A DNA stretch of 64,000 nucleotides from a bacterium. Lineage in GTDB: Bacteria > Armatimonadota > Zipacnadia > Zipacnadales > UBA11051. The stretch is from NCBI GenBank assembly GCA_021372615.1, contig JAJFUB010000114.1, forward strand, positions 18,911-82,910, read 5' to 3'. The notes beneath the pieces are model-generated. The model saw only the letters and a program-made list of their open reading frames with translations, searched no databases and had not been told where the DNA came from. A program made the position numbers and the translations under genes. Each line of letters opens with the position of its first letter. Within the stretch, counting starts at the first letter, position 1. Shown one piece after another: positions 1-6,996 of the stretch.

Positions 1-259
1 GCGGGGAGAGCGCCATGCGCGCTTCGGGCTTGGCGGTAAGGGTGCCCGACGGTAAGGGCGCGGTGGGAGTCAGGCCCGACACAGCCGGCCGGACCTGCCC
101 TGCCTGCACCCCCAGCAGGTTCGCATCGAGACCATCGTACAGGCGGTATGCCCACCAGAACACCAGGGCCAACAGGGCCACGCCAGCCAGGAAGACCAGC
201 AGGCCCACGGCCTGATTGAGCACGTGCGAAGGCTGGTTGACGGCAGCGTCCTGCCCCAT
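1..259 (-). CDS. Partial single-pass membrane protein (C-terminus beyond left edge)
   Basis: The reading frame starts at an ATG (complement of 257-259) and stays open to the window edge, giving the first 86 codons. A strong GAGGAG ribosome-binding site lies about 7 bases upstream. The N-terminus reads MGQDAAVNQPSHVLNQAVGL, followed by one hydrophobic helix (residues about 18-42: VGLLVFLAGVALLALVFWWAY), then a Pro/Thr/Ala-rich stretch. It looks like a small membrane-anchored protein with its bulk outside the membrane. The family is not recognised and the end is missing. It is divergent from the gene at 551. Confidence 0.6.
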   Translation of the reverse strand, partial: MGQDAAVNQPSHVLNQAVGLLVFLAGVALLALVFWWAYRLYDGLDANLLGVQAGQVRPAVSGLTPTAPLPSGTLTAKPEARMALSP

Positions 260-366
260 CGCGTCACTCCTCTGTTGGGCGGATTATACCATGCGCCGGG
301 AGGAGCGGCAACGGCGAGACGTCGGGGGGCTGACATGGGGTCTGCCTCGGCCGCCGACGGCTCCGC

Positions 367-395
367 GGTCGGCGCTACGCTCCGTAGCGCTGACC
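367..395. repeat. Palindromic intergenic hairpin
   Basis: The arms GGTCGGCGCTACG and CGTAGCGCTGACC pair with one mismatch around a 3-base loop. The element lies in the divergent gap between the left-edge membrane protein and the gene at 551. There is no T-run, so it is better read as a dispersed palindrome than as a classical terminator. The rest of this 292-base gap shows no convincing gene. Confidence 0.55.
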
Positions 396-538
396 ATGAG
401 TGAACCCTGAGATTGCCCTGAACGCCTCGACGGGTATGTTCACAATGTGGCTCCCCCTTCACGGGCGGGGCCGCACACATCCAGCACCTGGCGTCGCGGG
501 AGGGCCTGACCATGGGCGACGCCGTTGGTCAAGGCGTC

Positions 539-547
539 GAGGTGATC
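539..547 (+). promoter_or_regulatory. Extended Shine-Dalgarno that decides the start at 551
   Basis: GAGGTGATC matches the extended 16S rRNA 3'-end complement (GGAGGTGATC). GAGG ends 8 bases before an in-frame GTG at 551. The ATG at 512 in the same frame has no comparable site, and starting at 551 puts a clean signal peptide at the N-terminus. Confidence 0.6.
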
Positions 548-550
548 ACT

Positions 551-1333
551 GTGAGACAGACTCTCCCGCTTGCGCTGCTTATCATCATCGCCCTGAGCTT
601 GCTGCCCGCTCCCGGCACCGCGGCCGTCAACCTCGCCGTGGGCATGAGCGCCTCTGATGTCAGTCTGGGCGAGGCGCTGCTGGTGGCCGGCATCGCCTCC
701 TTCCTGGGCTTCGACACCACGGTTGTTGTGCACTACCACAGCGACGTCAGACTGCCGCTGTCGGGTGTTCTGACCACGCTCCTGTTCTCCCGGATGCTCG
801 ACGCCGACCACCATCGGCTCGCGGCCTGGCGGTCGCAGGGACGCGGCTGGGGCCAGATCGCCCACGACCTGGGCGTCCATCCCGGTGCCTTCAACAAGCT
901 GCGCAAGGGCCTGGACATCGGCTCCATGCGCGATGACGACTTCGAGCGCCTGGTGGTGGTGTGGACCCTCTCGCGGTACTACGGTGTCGGGGAGGACCGC
1001 GTGCGGGGCTGGCAGCAAGCCGGCACCCCCCTCCTCGGTGTGCTGATTGCGCTGGACCTCGGCGCCAAGTCACACCGTTCCGTGAGCGATCTGCTCAAGG
1101 CGCGTCGGTCGCTGCATTCCTGGAATGCGGTGGCCGACAAGGTCGGGGTCGGCAAGAGCGCGCGCAAGCGCCCGCAGAAGCCCAAGGGCGGCCAGGAGTT
1201 CCGGGGCCATGCCTCCGGGGCCACGGCCGGTGGCGGCCAGGGCAACGCCGCGGGCCAGGGCCATGGTCAGGGTCAGAGCCACGGGCAGGGCCAGGGCCAC
1301 GGACAGGGCAAGGGCAAGGCCAAGGGCCACTGA
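551..1333 (+). CDS. Secreted protein with two W-x-x-(I/V)-A-x-x-(L/V)-GV motifs and Gly/Gln/His-rich tail
   Basis: The 260-residue product starts at GTG (an upstream ATG at 512 would add 13 residues). Residues 1 to about 25 form a signal peptide or hydrophobic anchor ending near PGTAA. The middle holds two related helical motifs, GWGQIAHDLGVHPG and SWNAVADKVGVGKS, in which W, A and the LGV/VGV core recur. A basic linker follows (ARKRPQKPKG). The last 50 residues are low-complexity GQGHGQGQ-type repeats with regularly spaced His, which could bind metal or polyanions. The family is not recognised; function is unknown. It stands alone, 62 bases before a lipoprotein gene. Confidence 0.7.
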   Translation: MRQTLPLALLIIIALSLLPAPGTAAVNLAVGMSASDVSLGEALLVAGIASFLGFDTTVVVHYHSDVRLPLSGVLTTLLFSRMLDADHHRLAAWRSQGRGWGQIAHDLGVHPGAFNKLRKGLDIGSMRDDDFERLVVVWTLSRYYGVGEDRVRGWQQAGTPLLGVLIALDLGAKSHRSVSDLLKARRSLHSWNAVADKVGVGKSARKRPQKPKGGQEFRGHASGATAGGGQGNAAGQGHGQGQSHGQGQGHGQGKGKAKGH

Positions 1334-1395
1334 CGACGGGGCACTCACGCACGCAACATCAGACGCGCCTATCCTAGCTCAAGAGGAGACAAGCC

Positions 1396-2349
1396 ATGAC
1401 ACGAGTACACCGCCTTAGCGTCCGGGACGCCACTTGCGGAGGCAGTAGAGGGGGAGGAACCCGGGGGTGGCGAGGCGGGCTATGGGCCGCAGTGCTGCTG
1501 GGCGGCGGCCTGCTGACGCTGGCCCTGAGTGGCTGCGGGGGCGGCGGTGGTGACGAGGACAGGGGGACCCTGAGCGTGGCCCTCACCGACGCCAGCGGCC
1601 CCTACGCCAATGTCGTCGTGAGCATCACGGCTGTGTACGCAGTGCCTGCGGGGGACGCGGGCGAGGAGACAGGCCCCGGTCTGCCCCTGGTGGTCGCCTT
1701 CGATACCCCGCAGGTCGTGGATGTGCTGACGCTGGGGTTCATCCAGCAAGTGCTGGGGACGGCCTCGGTGCCGGCCGGTGACTACGAGCAGATACGGCTG
1801 GTCCTGGCGCCCAATCCAGCGACCGGGGAGCCGGTGAACTACGTAACACTCGCCGCCGACCCGACGGCCAAGTTGCCACTGGACACCCCGAGCGGGCAGC
1901 AGTCGGGCCTGAAGATTGCCGGGAAGTTCACGGTCCAGCCCGGTGAGCTGACGGCGGTGGCCCTGGACTTCGATCCCTCGCGGGCAATCGTCAGCGCCGG
2001 CGCCAGCGGCAAGTACCTGCTGAAGCCCACCGGCATCCGCATCGTGACGATGGCCGACCGGCTGAGCACCTACGGCTCGCTGAGCGGGACGGTGGGGCCC
2101 GCCGAGGCGTGGCCGACCGCCCTTGTGTCCATCATGCCGGAGGGGAGTTCAATCGCGGTAGCCTCTGGTACGGTCAACCCGGAGGACGGGTCGTTCCGCG
2201 CCTTCCTCCCGGCGGGCTCGTACGCAGTGCGCGTGGACGCGACCGGCTACACGAGCTACGACTCGGCCACAGTCCCGTTGTTCTACACCGTGACCATAGG
2301 GGCCGACACGGTGGTGGGCGCCATCACGCTCTTGGCCCCCACGCCATAG
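1396..2349 (+). CDS. DUF4382-type lipoprotein with carboxypeptidase-regulatory-like domain
   Basis: The start ATG has an AAGAGGAGAC ribosome-binding site. An unusually long basic N-terminus (about 30 residues) precedes a hydrophobic segment ending in the lipobox LALSGC, so the product should be lipidated and surface or periplasm exposed. Residues about 55-220 (beginning GTLSVALTDASGPY, with DYEQIRLVL) match the pattern of DUF4382. Residues about 230-317 (LSGTVGPAEAW ... GSFRAFLPAGSYAVRVDA) resemble a carboxypeptidase regulatory-like beta-sandwich. It probably has a structural or binding role in the envelope. A strong hairpin follows the gene. Confidence 0.8.
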   Translation: MTRVHRLSVRDATCGGSRGGGTRGWRGGLWAAVLLGGGLLTLALSGCGGGGGDEDRGTLSVALTDASGPYANVVVSITAVYAVPAGDAGEETGPGLPLVVAFDTPQVVDVLTLGFIQQVLGTASVPAGDYEQIRLVLAPNPATGEPVNYVTLAADPTAKLPLDTPSGQQSGLKIAGKFTVQPGELTAVALDFDPSRAIVSAGASGKYLLKPTGIRIVTMADRLSTYGSLSGTVGPAEAWPTALVSIMPEGSSIAVASGTVNPEDGSFRAFLPAGSYAVRVDATGYTSYDSATVPLFYTVTIGADTVVGAITLLAPTP

Positions 2350-2367
2350 CACCGCGCGTTCGTCTGA

Positions 2368-2399
2368 GAGGGTAGGGGCGGTCGTCCGCCCCTACCCTC
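2368..2399. terminator. Perfect 14-bp hairpin, possible terminator
   Basis: GAGGGTAGGGGCGG and its exact reverse complement flank a TCGT loop, 18 bases after the lipoprotein stop codon. There is no T-tract, so it may act as a terminator or mRNA-stabilising hairpin, or belong to the palindromic repeats seen elsewhere in the window. Confidence 0.5.
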
Positions 2400-2573
2400 C
2401 GTCCGCCGTCTGCGGTGCAGCGCCAGGAACACCCGCAGGAAGCCGGCGGGGCCCCGAAGGAAAAGGCACACCCGCAGAAAGTGCGCAAACCGTACTGCTT
2501 CCGCTCTCCCTTCTCTCGTGGCACTCGGGTACAATTCCCTCATAGCATCCATGCGTGTAGAGGAGCGAGTGCC

Positions 2574-3293
2574 ATGCGGTCCATCTCACGAGGGTTCACG
2601 CTGATTGAGTTGCTGGTCGTCATCGCCATCATCGCCATCCTCGCGGCCATCCTGTTTCCCGTCTTCGCCCGCGCCCGGGAGTCGGCGCGCAAGTCCAGTT
2701 GCTCCTCGAACGTGCGGCAGTTGACGCTCGCATGTCTGTCGTACGCGCAGGACTACGACGAGTTGCTGCCCTGCGACTACTTCCCCGTCAACCCACATAC
2801 GCGGCTCATCGGGGAGATCCTGCCCTACATCAAGAACACTCAGATCCTGTACTGCCCTTCGGCCTCGAAGATGGTCAACACGCCCGACGTGGCCGCCACC
2901 GCCACCAACTTCGGCTACGGCAACATCAGCTACTACTACTACAGCTATGACAACAACCTCGTCACCGGCGCGCCGTGGGGCACGGTGCCAACGACCATCC
3001 CGGGCGGCAGCACCGACGGGACCTCGACCTGGCTCGCCAAGGCCAGCGGCGGCTTCCTGACCGGCGGGGCCTTCGCCGGCGAGACGTACTACAAGAACGG
3101 TCCGCGCATACTGTCAGTGGCCTCGGAGGGAACCAGCATTGCGGCTGCTGACATCTGGGTCTGGTCCGACCCCTTCTACGGCTCAGGCAACTCCGTCAAG
3201 ATCCACTCCGCCGCCTTCGGCTCCGTCAACGTCGGCTACCTGGACGGCCACGTGAAGTTCCAGCCGGGCCAGTCCAAGAATGTGTTCCACTAG
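2574..3293 (+). CDS. DUF1559-type prepilin / type IV pseudopilin
   Basis: The start is the ATG at 2574, preceded by GAGGAGCGAGTGCC; this puts the cleavage site [10 protein letters not shown] at residues 7-16. The mature N-terminus continues [20 protein letters not shown], a form frequent in Armatimonadota pseudopilins. The product has 239 residues. A long hydrophobic alpha-1 helix is followed by a globular beta domain ending with the H-x-DG hallmark (HSAAFG ... GYLDGHVKF). It should be processed by a prepilin peptidase and assembled or secreted at the cell surface. No assembly genes are nearby. A TACAAT hexamer at 2530 is a possible -10 element. A second member of the family lies at 61377. 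Confidence 0.88.
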   Translation: MRSISRGFTLIELLVVIAIIAILAAILFPVFARARESARKSSCSSNVRQLTLACLSYAQDYDELLPCDYFPVNPHTRLIGEILPYIKNTQILYCPSASKMVNTPDVAATATNFGYGNISYYYYSYDNNLVTGAPWGTVPTTIPGGSTDGTSTWLAKASGGFLTGGAFAGETYYKNGPRILSVASEGTSIAAADIWVWSDPFYGSGNSVKIHSAAFGSVNVGYLDGHVKFQPGQSKNVFH

Positions 3294-3317
3294 GCGCAGT
3301 CGTCCCGGAGGCAAGAG

Positions 3318-3344
3318 GGAGCGCGGCGCCGGCAGCCGCGCTCC
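3318..3344. terminator. 10-bp G+C hairpin downstream of the pseudopilin
   Basis: GGAGCGCGGC and GCCGCGCTCC pair around a 7-base loop, extended by AGAGG/CCTCT outside. It lies 25 bases after the pseudopilin stop. The GGAGCGCGG core is the same as in the palindromic repeats at 12022, 31161, 42209 and 61160. No T-run follows. Confidence 0.45.
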
Positions 3345-3384
3345 TGTCCTCTGGCGCGCATCCCGTCGGCACAGGACACTTGCC

Positions 3385-5124
3385 ATGCACCCTCGTTCCC
3401 TGTTCCCCCTGGGCCTCGCCCTCAGCCTGGTCGTCGCCGCCGGCATGGGTCACGCCGCCTCGCTGAGCGACGCGGCCCGCCGCGGCGACACGCGCCTCGT
3501 CGCGCGGTTGCTCGCGAGTGGCCGGCCCGTGGACTCGCGCGACGCCGACGGCATGACGCCCCTGCTCGTGGCGGCACGAGGCGAGCAGCCTGCTGTCGTG
3601 GCGCAGCTTCTCGCGGCGGGGGCCGACGTGGCGGCGACGGACCCGGCCGGCATGACCCCGCTCAACTGGGCCGTACGCGAGAACTGCCGCGCGGCCGCTG
3701 CCCTGCTCCTGGAGCACGGCGCCAAGTCGAGCGCCGTGCTGGCCGCGGGCCTGGGCGACCTCGCGGCGCTGCAGGGCTACCTCGCCGCCAGCCAGGCGGT
3801 GGACAGTCGCGACCCCCACGGGTGGACTCCGCTCATCATGGCCTCCCGCAACGGGCACACCGAAGTCGCGCGATGGCTCCTGGCGCACGGTGCCGCTGTG
3901 GACGCGCAGGACGACGCCGGGGAGACGGCACTCGCCAAGGCGGCCCGGCAGGCCCACCCGGCCGTCGGCCGGCTTCTACTCGCCCATGGCGCGGCCTACA
4001 CCATTCACGCCGCGGCAGCCTTTGGGGACCTGGCGCGGGTCAAGCAGCTAGTCGCCAGGGGTACGCCCGTGGACGAGCAGGACGGGCGCACCTGGACCGC
4101 CCTGATGATGGCCTGCCGCAACAACCGCCCGGAGGTGGCCGCATATCTCCTGTCGCGCGGCGCGGAGGCCAACATCCACTGTTACCACGGCGACAGCCCC
4201 CTGCATCAGGCGGCCGGGCAGGGCGCCGTGCCGACCGTGCGCCTGCTACTGGACCACTGGGCGCAGGTCAACACCCGCGATGAGGTCGGGCTGACGCCGC
4301 TGCACTGGGCGGCGCGGACCGGCCGCGGGGACGTCGTGGCGTTCCTGCTGCAGCATGGCGCCGACCCTCTCGCCCGCGGCCTCGGCGGGCTCTCGCCGGC
4401 CCGCGCGGCCCAGGACAACGGCCACCGCGAGGTCGCCCACCTGCTGCGCCAGGCGGCCGCCTCCCCGCGACAGCCCGCCGCGGCCGAGGACTACAAGGCC
4501 CAACTGATCGGGCAGTACTCCTTCTACAAGACAGCGGTCGGCAGGTTCGCCCCGGTCTACCCGGCCCTGGCGCGCCAGATCGTGATGGACTATGGCGTCA
4601 AGGACGGCATCTGCGTAGACCTGGGCGGGGGCTGCGGCTCGCTCTCGACGGCCCTGGTGAAGATCACGAACCTCAAGTCCTATGTGCTCGACATTGACCC
4701 GGCGGCCGTGCGCCTGTGCGGACTGTTGGCCGTCGAGAACGGTCTGTCCGACCGCGTCATCCCCATCGAGGGCGATGCGATGGCCCTGCCCTTCGTGGAC
4801 AACTTCGCCGATATCGTCATCAGTCGCGGCTCCATCTTCTTCTGGCCCAGCCAGGTGCAGGGGGTCAAGGAAGCCTACCGCATCCTCAAGCCCGGCGGGG
4901 TGGCCTACATCGGCGGGGGCTTCTCGCGGCTGATTGACAAGCAGATCCTCGACGGGCTCAAGGCTGACATCGTGGCCAACCGGGGCAAGGGCAGCGGCGG
5001 GTGGGTGCCACTGGAGCAAGACATGGTGGAGCAGTGCCGCAAGCTCGGCATCCAGCAGGTCCGCCTGCTGCACGAGCCGGACAACCTGCCTGAGCGCGGC
5101 TGGTGGGTCGAGGTGCGCAAGTAG
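3385..5124 (+). CDS. Exported ankyrin-repeat protein fused to a SAM-dependent methyltransferase
   Basis: The start is the ATG at 3385 because it opens a clear signal peptide (residues 1-26, HPRSLFPLGLALSLVVAAGMGHAA). The product has 579 residues. Residues 27 to about 365 are ankyrin repeats (for example GLTPLHWAARTGRGDVVAFL). They fall into three higher-order units beginning near residues 27, 115 and 205, each about 89 residues. Residues about 375-579 form a class I methyltransferase: motif I VDLGGGCGSLS (about 411-421), acidic post-I VLDIDP, then GDAMALPF and the post-catalytic RILKPGG. The substrate is unknown. A secreted SAM-dependent enzyme would lack its cofactor outside, so either the signal is an anchor with the enzyme inside or the start is further in. 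The RBS is weak. Confidence 0.82.
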   Translation: MHPRSLFPLGLALSLVVAAGMGHAASLSDAARRGDTRLVARLLASGRPVDSRDADGMTPLLVAARGEQPAVVAQLLAAGADVAATDPAGMTPLNWAVRENCRAAAALLLEHGAKSSAVLAAGLGDLAALQGYLAASQAVDSRDPHGWTPLIMASRNGHTEVARWLLAHGAAVDAQDDAGETALAKAARQAHPAVGRLLLAHGAAYTIHAAAAFGDLARVKQLVARGTPVDEQDGRTWTALMMACRNNRPEVAAYLLSRGAEANIHCYHGDSPLHQAAGQGAVPTVRLLLDHWAQVNTRDEVGLTPLHWAARTGRGDVVAFLLQHGADPLARGLGGLSPARAAQDNGHREVAHLLRQAAASPRQPAAAEDYKAQLIGQYSFYKTAVGRFAPVYPALARQIVMDYGVKDGICVDLGGGCGSLSTALVKITNLKSYVLDIDPAAVRLCGLLAVENGLSDRVIPIEGDAMALPFVDNFADIVISRGSIFFWPSQVQGVKEAYRILKPGGVAYIGGGFSRLIDKQILDGLKADIVANRGKGSGGWVPLEQDMVEQCRKLGIQQVRLLHEPDNLPERGWWVEVRK

Positions 5125-5213
5125 CCGCTCCGCGGGCGTCGTGGGAACGAAAGTGGGAAGGCCGTCGTTCTTGCCTGTAAGTGCCACATCAGGCCCACGC
5201 GAGGTGGACTCCC

Positions 5214-6089
5214 ATGCGTCTGGCAGCCCTCTGTAGTCTCAGCCTCCTGATCGTTGTCTTCCTCATTCTGGCGTTGACCTCAGGCGCCCTGGCCCAGCCG
5301 GCCGAGGGCAGCTACGGTCCGTGCTGCCCGCTGGTCAAGGGGCAGAAGGCCCCGACCGCGCAGACCTCGGCGACGGGCACGACACTGACCGGCCCCCGCT
5401 ATGTCTGTGTGACCAAGCCCGTGCTGCTCACCGTCAACGGTGCCACCTACGGGGTCCAGGCCCTGGAAGTCACCGGGTCGCTGCTTACGCCTGTACGCCT
5501 GCTGACGATGGCCGGCGCCAACCTGGAGTGGGGCGGCGACCGGCATGTCGTGCTGACCCGCGGCGCACGTCGGGTGGAGCTGATGCTCGGCAGCCACGCG
5601 GTTACCATCTACGACGGCACGGACTCGCAGATGGTCTCCTGGCCGCTGTGCCCGCGGCTCATTCGCGGCATCAGCTATGCGCCGTTGCGGCCGCTGGCCG
5701 AGGCCCTCGGGCTGGTCGTGGCGTATGACAACGGGGCGGTGGCCATCACCGCGTCCGAGACGGGGGGTGGCCCCGCCGTTCCGACCGGATCGTGCCCCGC
5801 TGACCGTGTGGACGCGGCGTTGGCAGTGACGGTGGTGCGCTCTCCCGCCGATAGCGCCTTCGGCGTCGGCGCCGGCATCGTTGAGGTCAAGCCCGGTGGC
5901 CTGGCCGAGAGCTTCGGCGTCCAGGCGAAGGATGTCATCATCGGTTGTGACGGCAAGCCGGTCAAGTGCCCCAAGGACCTGGATGATGCCCTGGCGCGAC
6001 TGAAGCCCACGGGCGGGACCATCCAGACGCTGACTGTGGCCCGAGGCCAGGAGAAGGTGACGCTGCAGGCGAAGGCGGCGGGGCAGTAG
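5214..6089 (+). CDS. Secreted copper-amine-oxidase-N-like domain protein with C-terminal PDZ domain
   Basis: The start is the ATG at 5214, behind GAGGTGGAC and opening a signal peptide (residues 1-26, ending GALAQ). The product has 291 residues. Residues about 65-185 carry a stalk domain like that at the N-terminus of copper amine oxidases, with the recurring TVNGATY, LLTPVRLL and SYAPLRPLAEALG pattern. Residues about 205-291 are a PDZ domain: AGIVEVKPGGLAE, DVIIGCDGKPV, then LTVARGQEKVTL. No protease domain is present, so it is likely a cell-surface binding or scaffold protein. It is followed after 26 bases by another secreted protein gene, probably in one transcript. Confidence 0.8.
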   Translation: MRLAALCSLSLLIVVFLILALTSGALAQPAEGSYGPCCPLVKGQKAPTAQTSATGTTLTGPRYVCVTKPVLLTVNGATYGVQALEVTGSLLTPVRLLTMAGANLEWGGDRHVVLTRGARRVELMLGSHAVTIYDGTDSQMVSWPLCPRLIRGISYAPLRPLAEALGLVVAYDNGAVAITASETGGGPAVPTGSCPADRVDAALAVTVVRSPADSAFGVGAGIVEVKPGGLAESFGVQAKDVIIGCDGKPVKCPKDLDDALARLKPTGGTIQTLTVARGQEKVTLQAKAAGQ

Positions 6090-6115
6090 GCGCCACACAG
6101 ACGCGAGGAGTCGCC

Positions 6116-6898
6116 ATGGCAAGCAGAGCATGGGTCAGCGCGCTGGCGCTGCTACCGGCGCTGGCGTGGGCCGCGCCACAGCAGCAGGTCGCCATCCGCG
6201 CCTACATCAACGTCAGCAGCGGTTGTCAGGCCGAGACCGTGGACTTCCTCAACGCGCTGAAGGCCAAGCACAGACCTCATGTGTCACTGGAGATGGTTGA
6301 CTTCGGGGACCGGGGCAAGGGCCTCAAGCGCTGGCAGCAGTCCGGCCATCGCTGCCTGACCATCGAGCTGAACGGCTCGGCGCTGGTGAAGTTCCCGTAC
6401 GCGAGCAAGACACACGCGGTGGCCTTCCAGATGCCGGTGGGGTTCAACTGGACGCACGCCGATCTGGAGCATGCCGTGCAGGCAGGGCTGCAGGGGCAGT
6501 TGCGGCCGGCCACGGCCGCGGAAGTCGAGGCCGCCGCGCCGCCGCGCCAGATCCGGGCCACCGTCACCACGGGTGCGACGACCGTCAACGGGCGGCGTTG
6601 CGGCGTCGTCGCGATCAACGGCAACATTGCCATGTACATCCCCGGCGCACCGACCGCGGCCGCCAAACGGGCGCAGGCCGCCGCCGCCGCGCTGAAGAGC
6701 TGGCTGGCCAAGCCGGTCAAGATGTCGCAACTCACGACGCAGCCGGTCACGGGGGGATGGAAGTTCCTGGCCGGGGGCAAGGGCGTCATCACGGCCACGG
6801 CCGCCGACGGCAAGGCCTTCGGTCAGTCGGCCCAGGCCGTGGCCGCCAAGTGGGCCTCGGGTGTGAAGTACGCCCTGGCGCGCGCGAACATGCAGTAG
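6116..6898 (+). CDS. Secreted two-domain protein, thioredoxin-like N-terminal half
   Basis: GAGGAG lies 6 bases before the ATG. The 260-residue product begins with a signal peptide ending AWAAPQ. Residues about 24-115 have the beta-alpha-beta layout of a thioredoxin fold (VAIRAYINVSSGCQ, then VSLEMVDFGDRGKG and HRCLTIELNG), with a lone Cys and a second Cys (GHRC) rather than a CxxC pair. Residues about 140-260 (VNGRRCGVVAINGNIAMYI ... AVAAKWASGVKYAL) form a second alpha/beta unit that is not recognised. Function is unknown; it is probably co-transcribed with the PDZ protein upstream. Confidence 0.7.
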   Translation: MASRAWVSALALLPALAWAAPQQQVAIRAYINVSSGCQAETVDFLNALKAKHRPHVSLEMVDFGDRGKGLKRWQQSGHRCLTIELNGSALVKFPYASKTHAVAFQMPVGFNWTHADLEHAVQAGLQGQLRPATAAEVEAAAPPRQIRATVTTGATTVNGRRCGVVAINGNIAMYIPGAPTAAAKRAQAAAAALKSWLAKPVKMSQLTTQPVTGGWKFLAGGKGVITATAADGKAFGQSAQAVAAKWASGVKYALARANMQ

Positions 6899-6920
6899 GC
6901 GGGTTCGTCCCCGAACCCGC
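6899..6920. terminator. 9-bp hairpin between convergent genes
   Basis: GCGGGTTCG and CGAACCCGC pair around a 4-base loop directly after the stop of the gene ending at 6898 and before the end of the minus-strand gene at 6997. It can serve both directions. Two imperfect copies of the GGACGAACC core follow (to about 6978), so it also looks like a repeat family member. Confidence 0.5.
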
Positions 6921-6996
6921 AGGTCGTGTGCCTGGAGGACGAACCGGCACGTCGTGTGGGTCCGAGGACGAACCCACCTACGCGGCAGCCCCGCCG

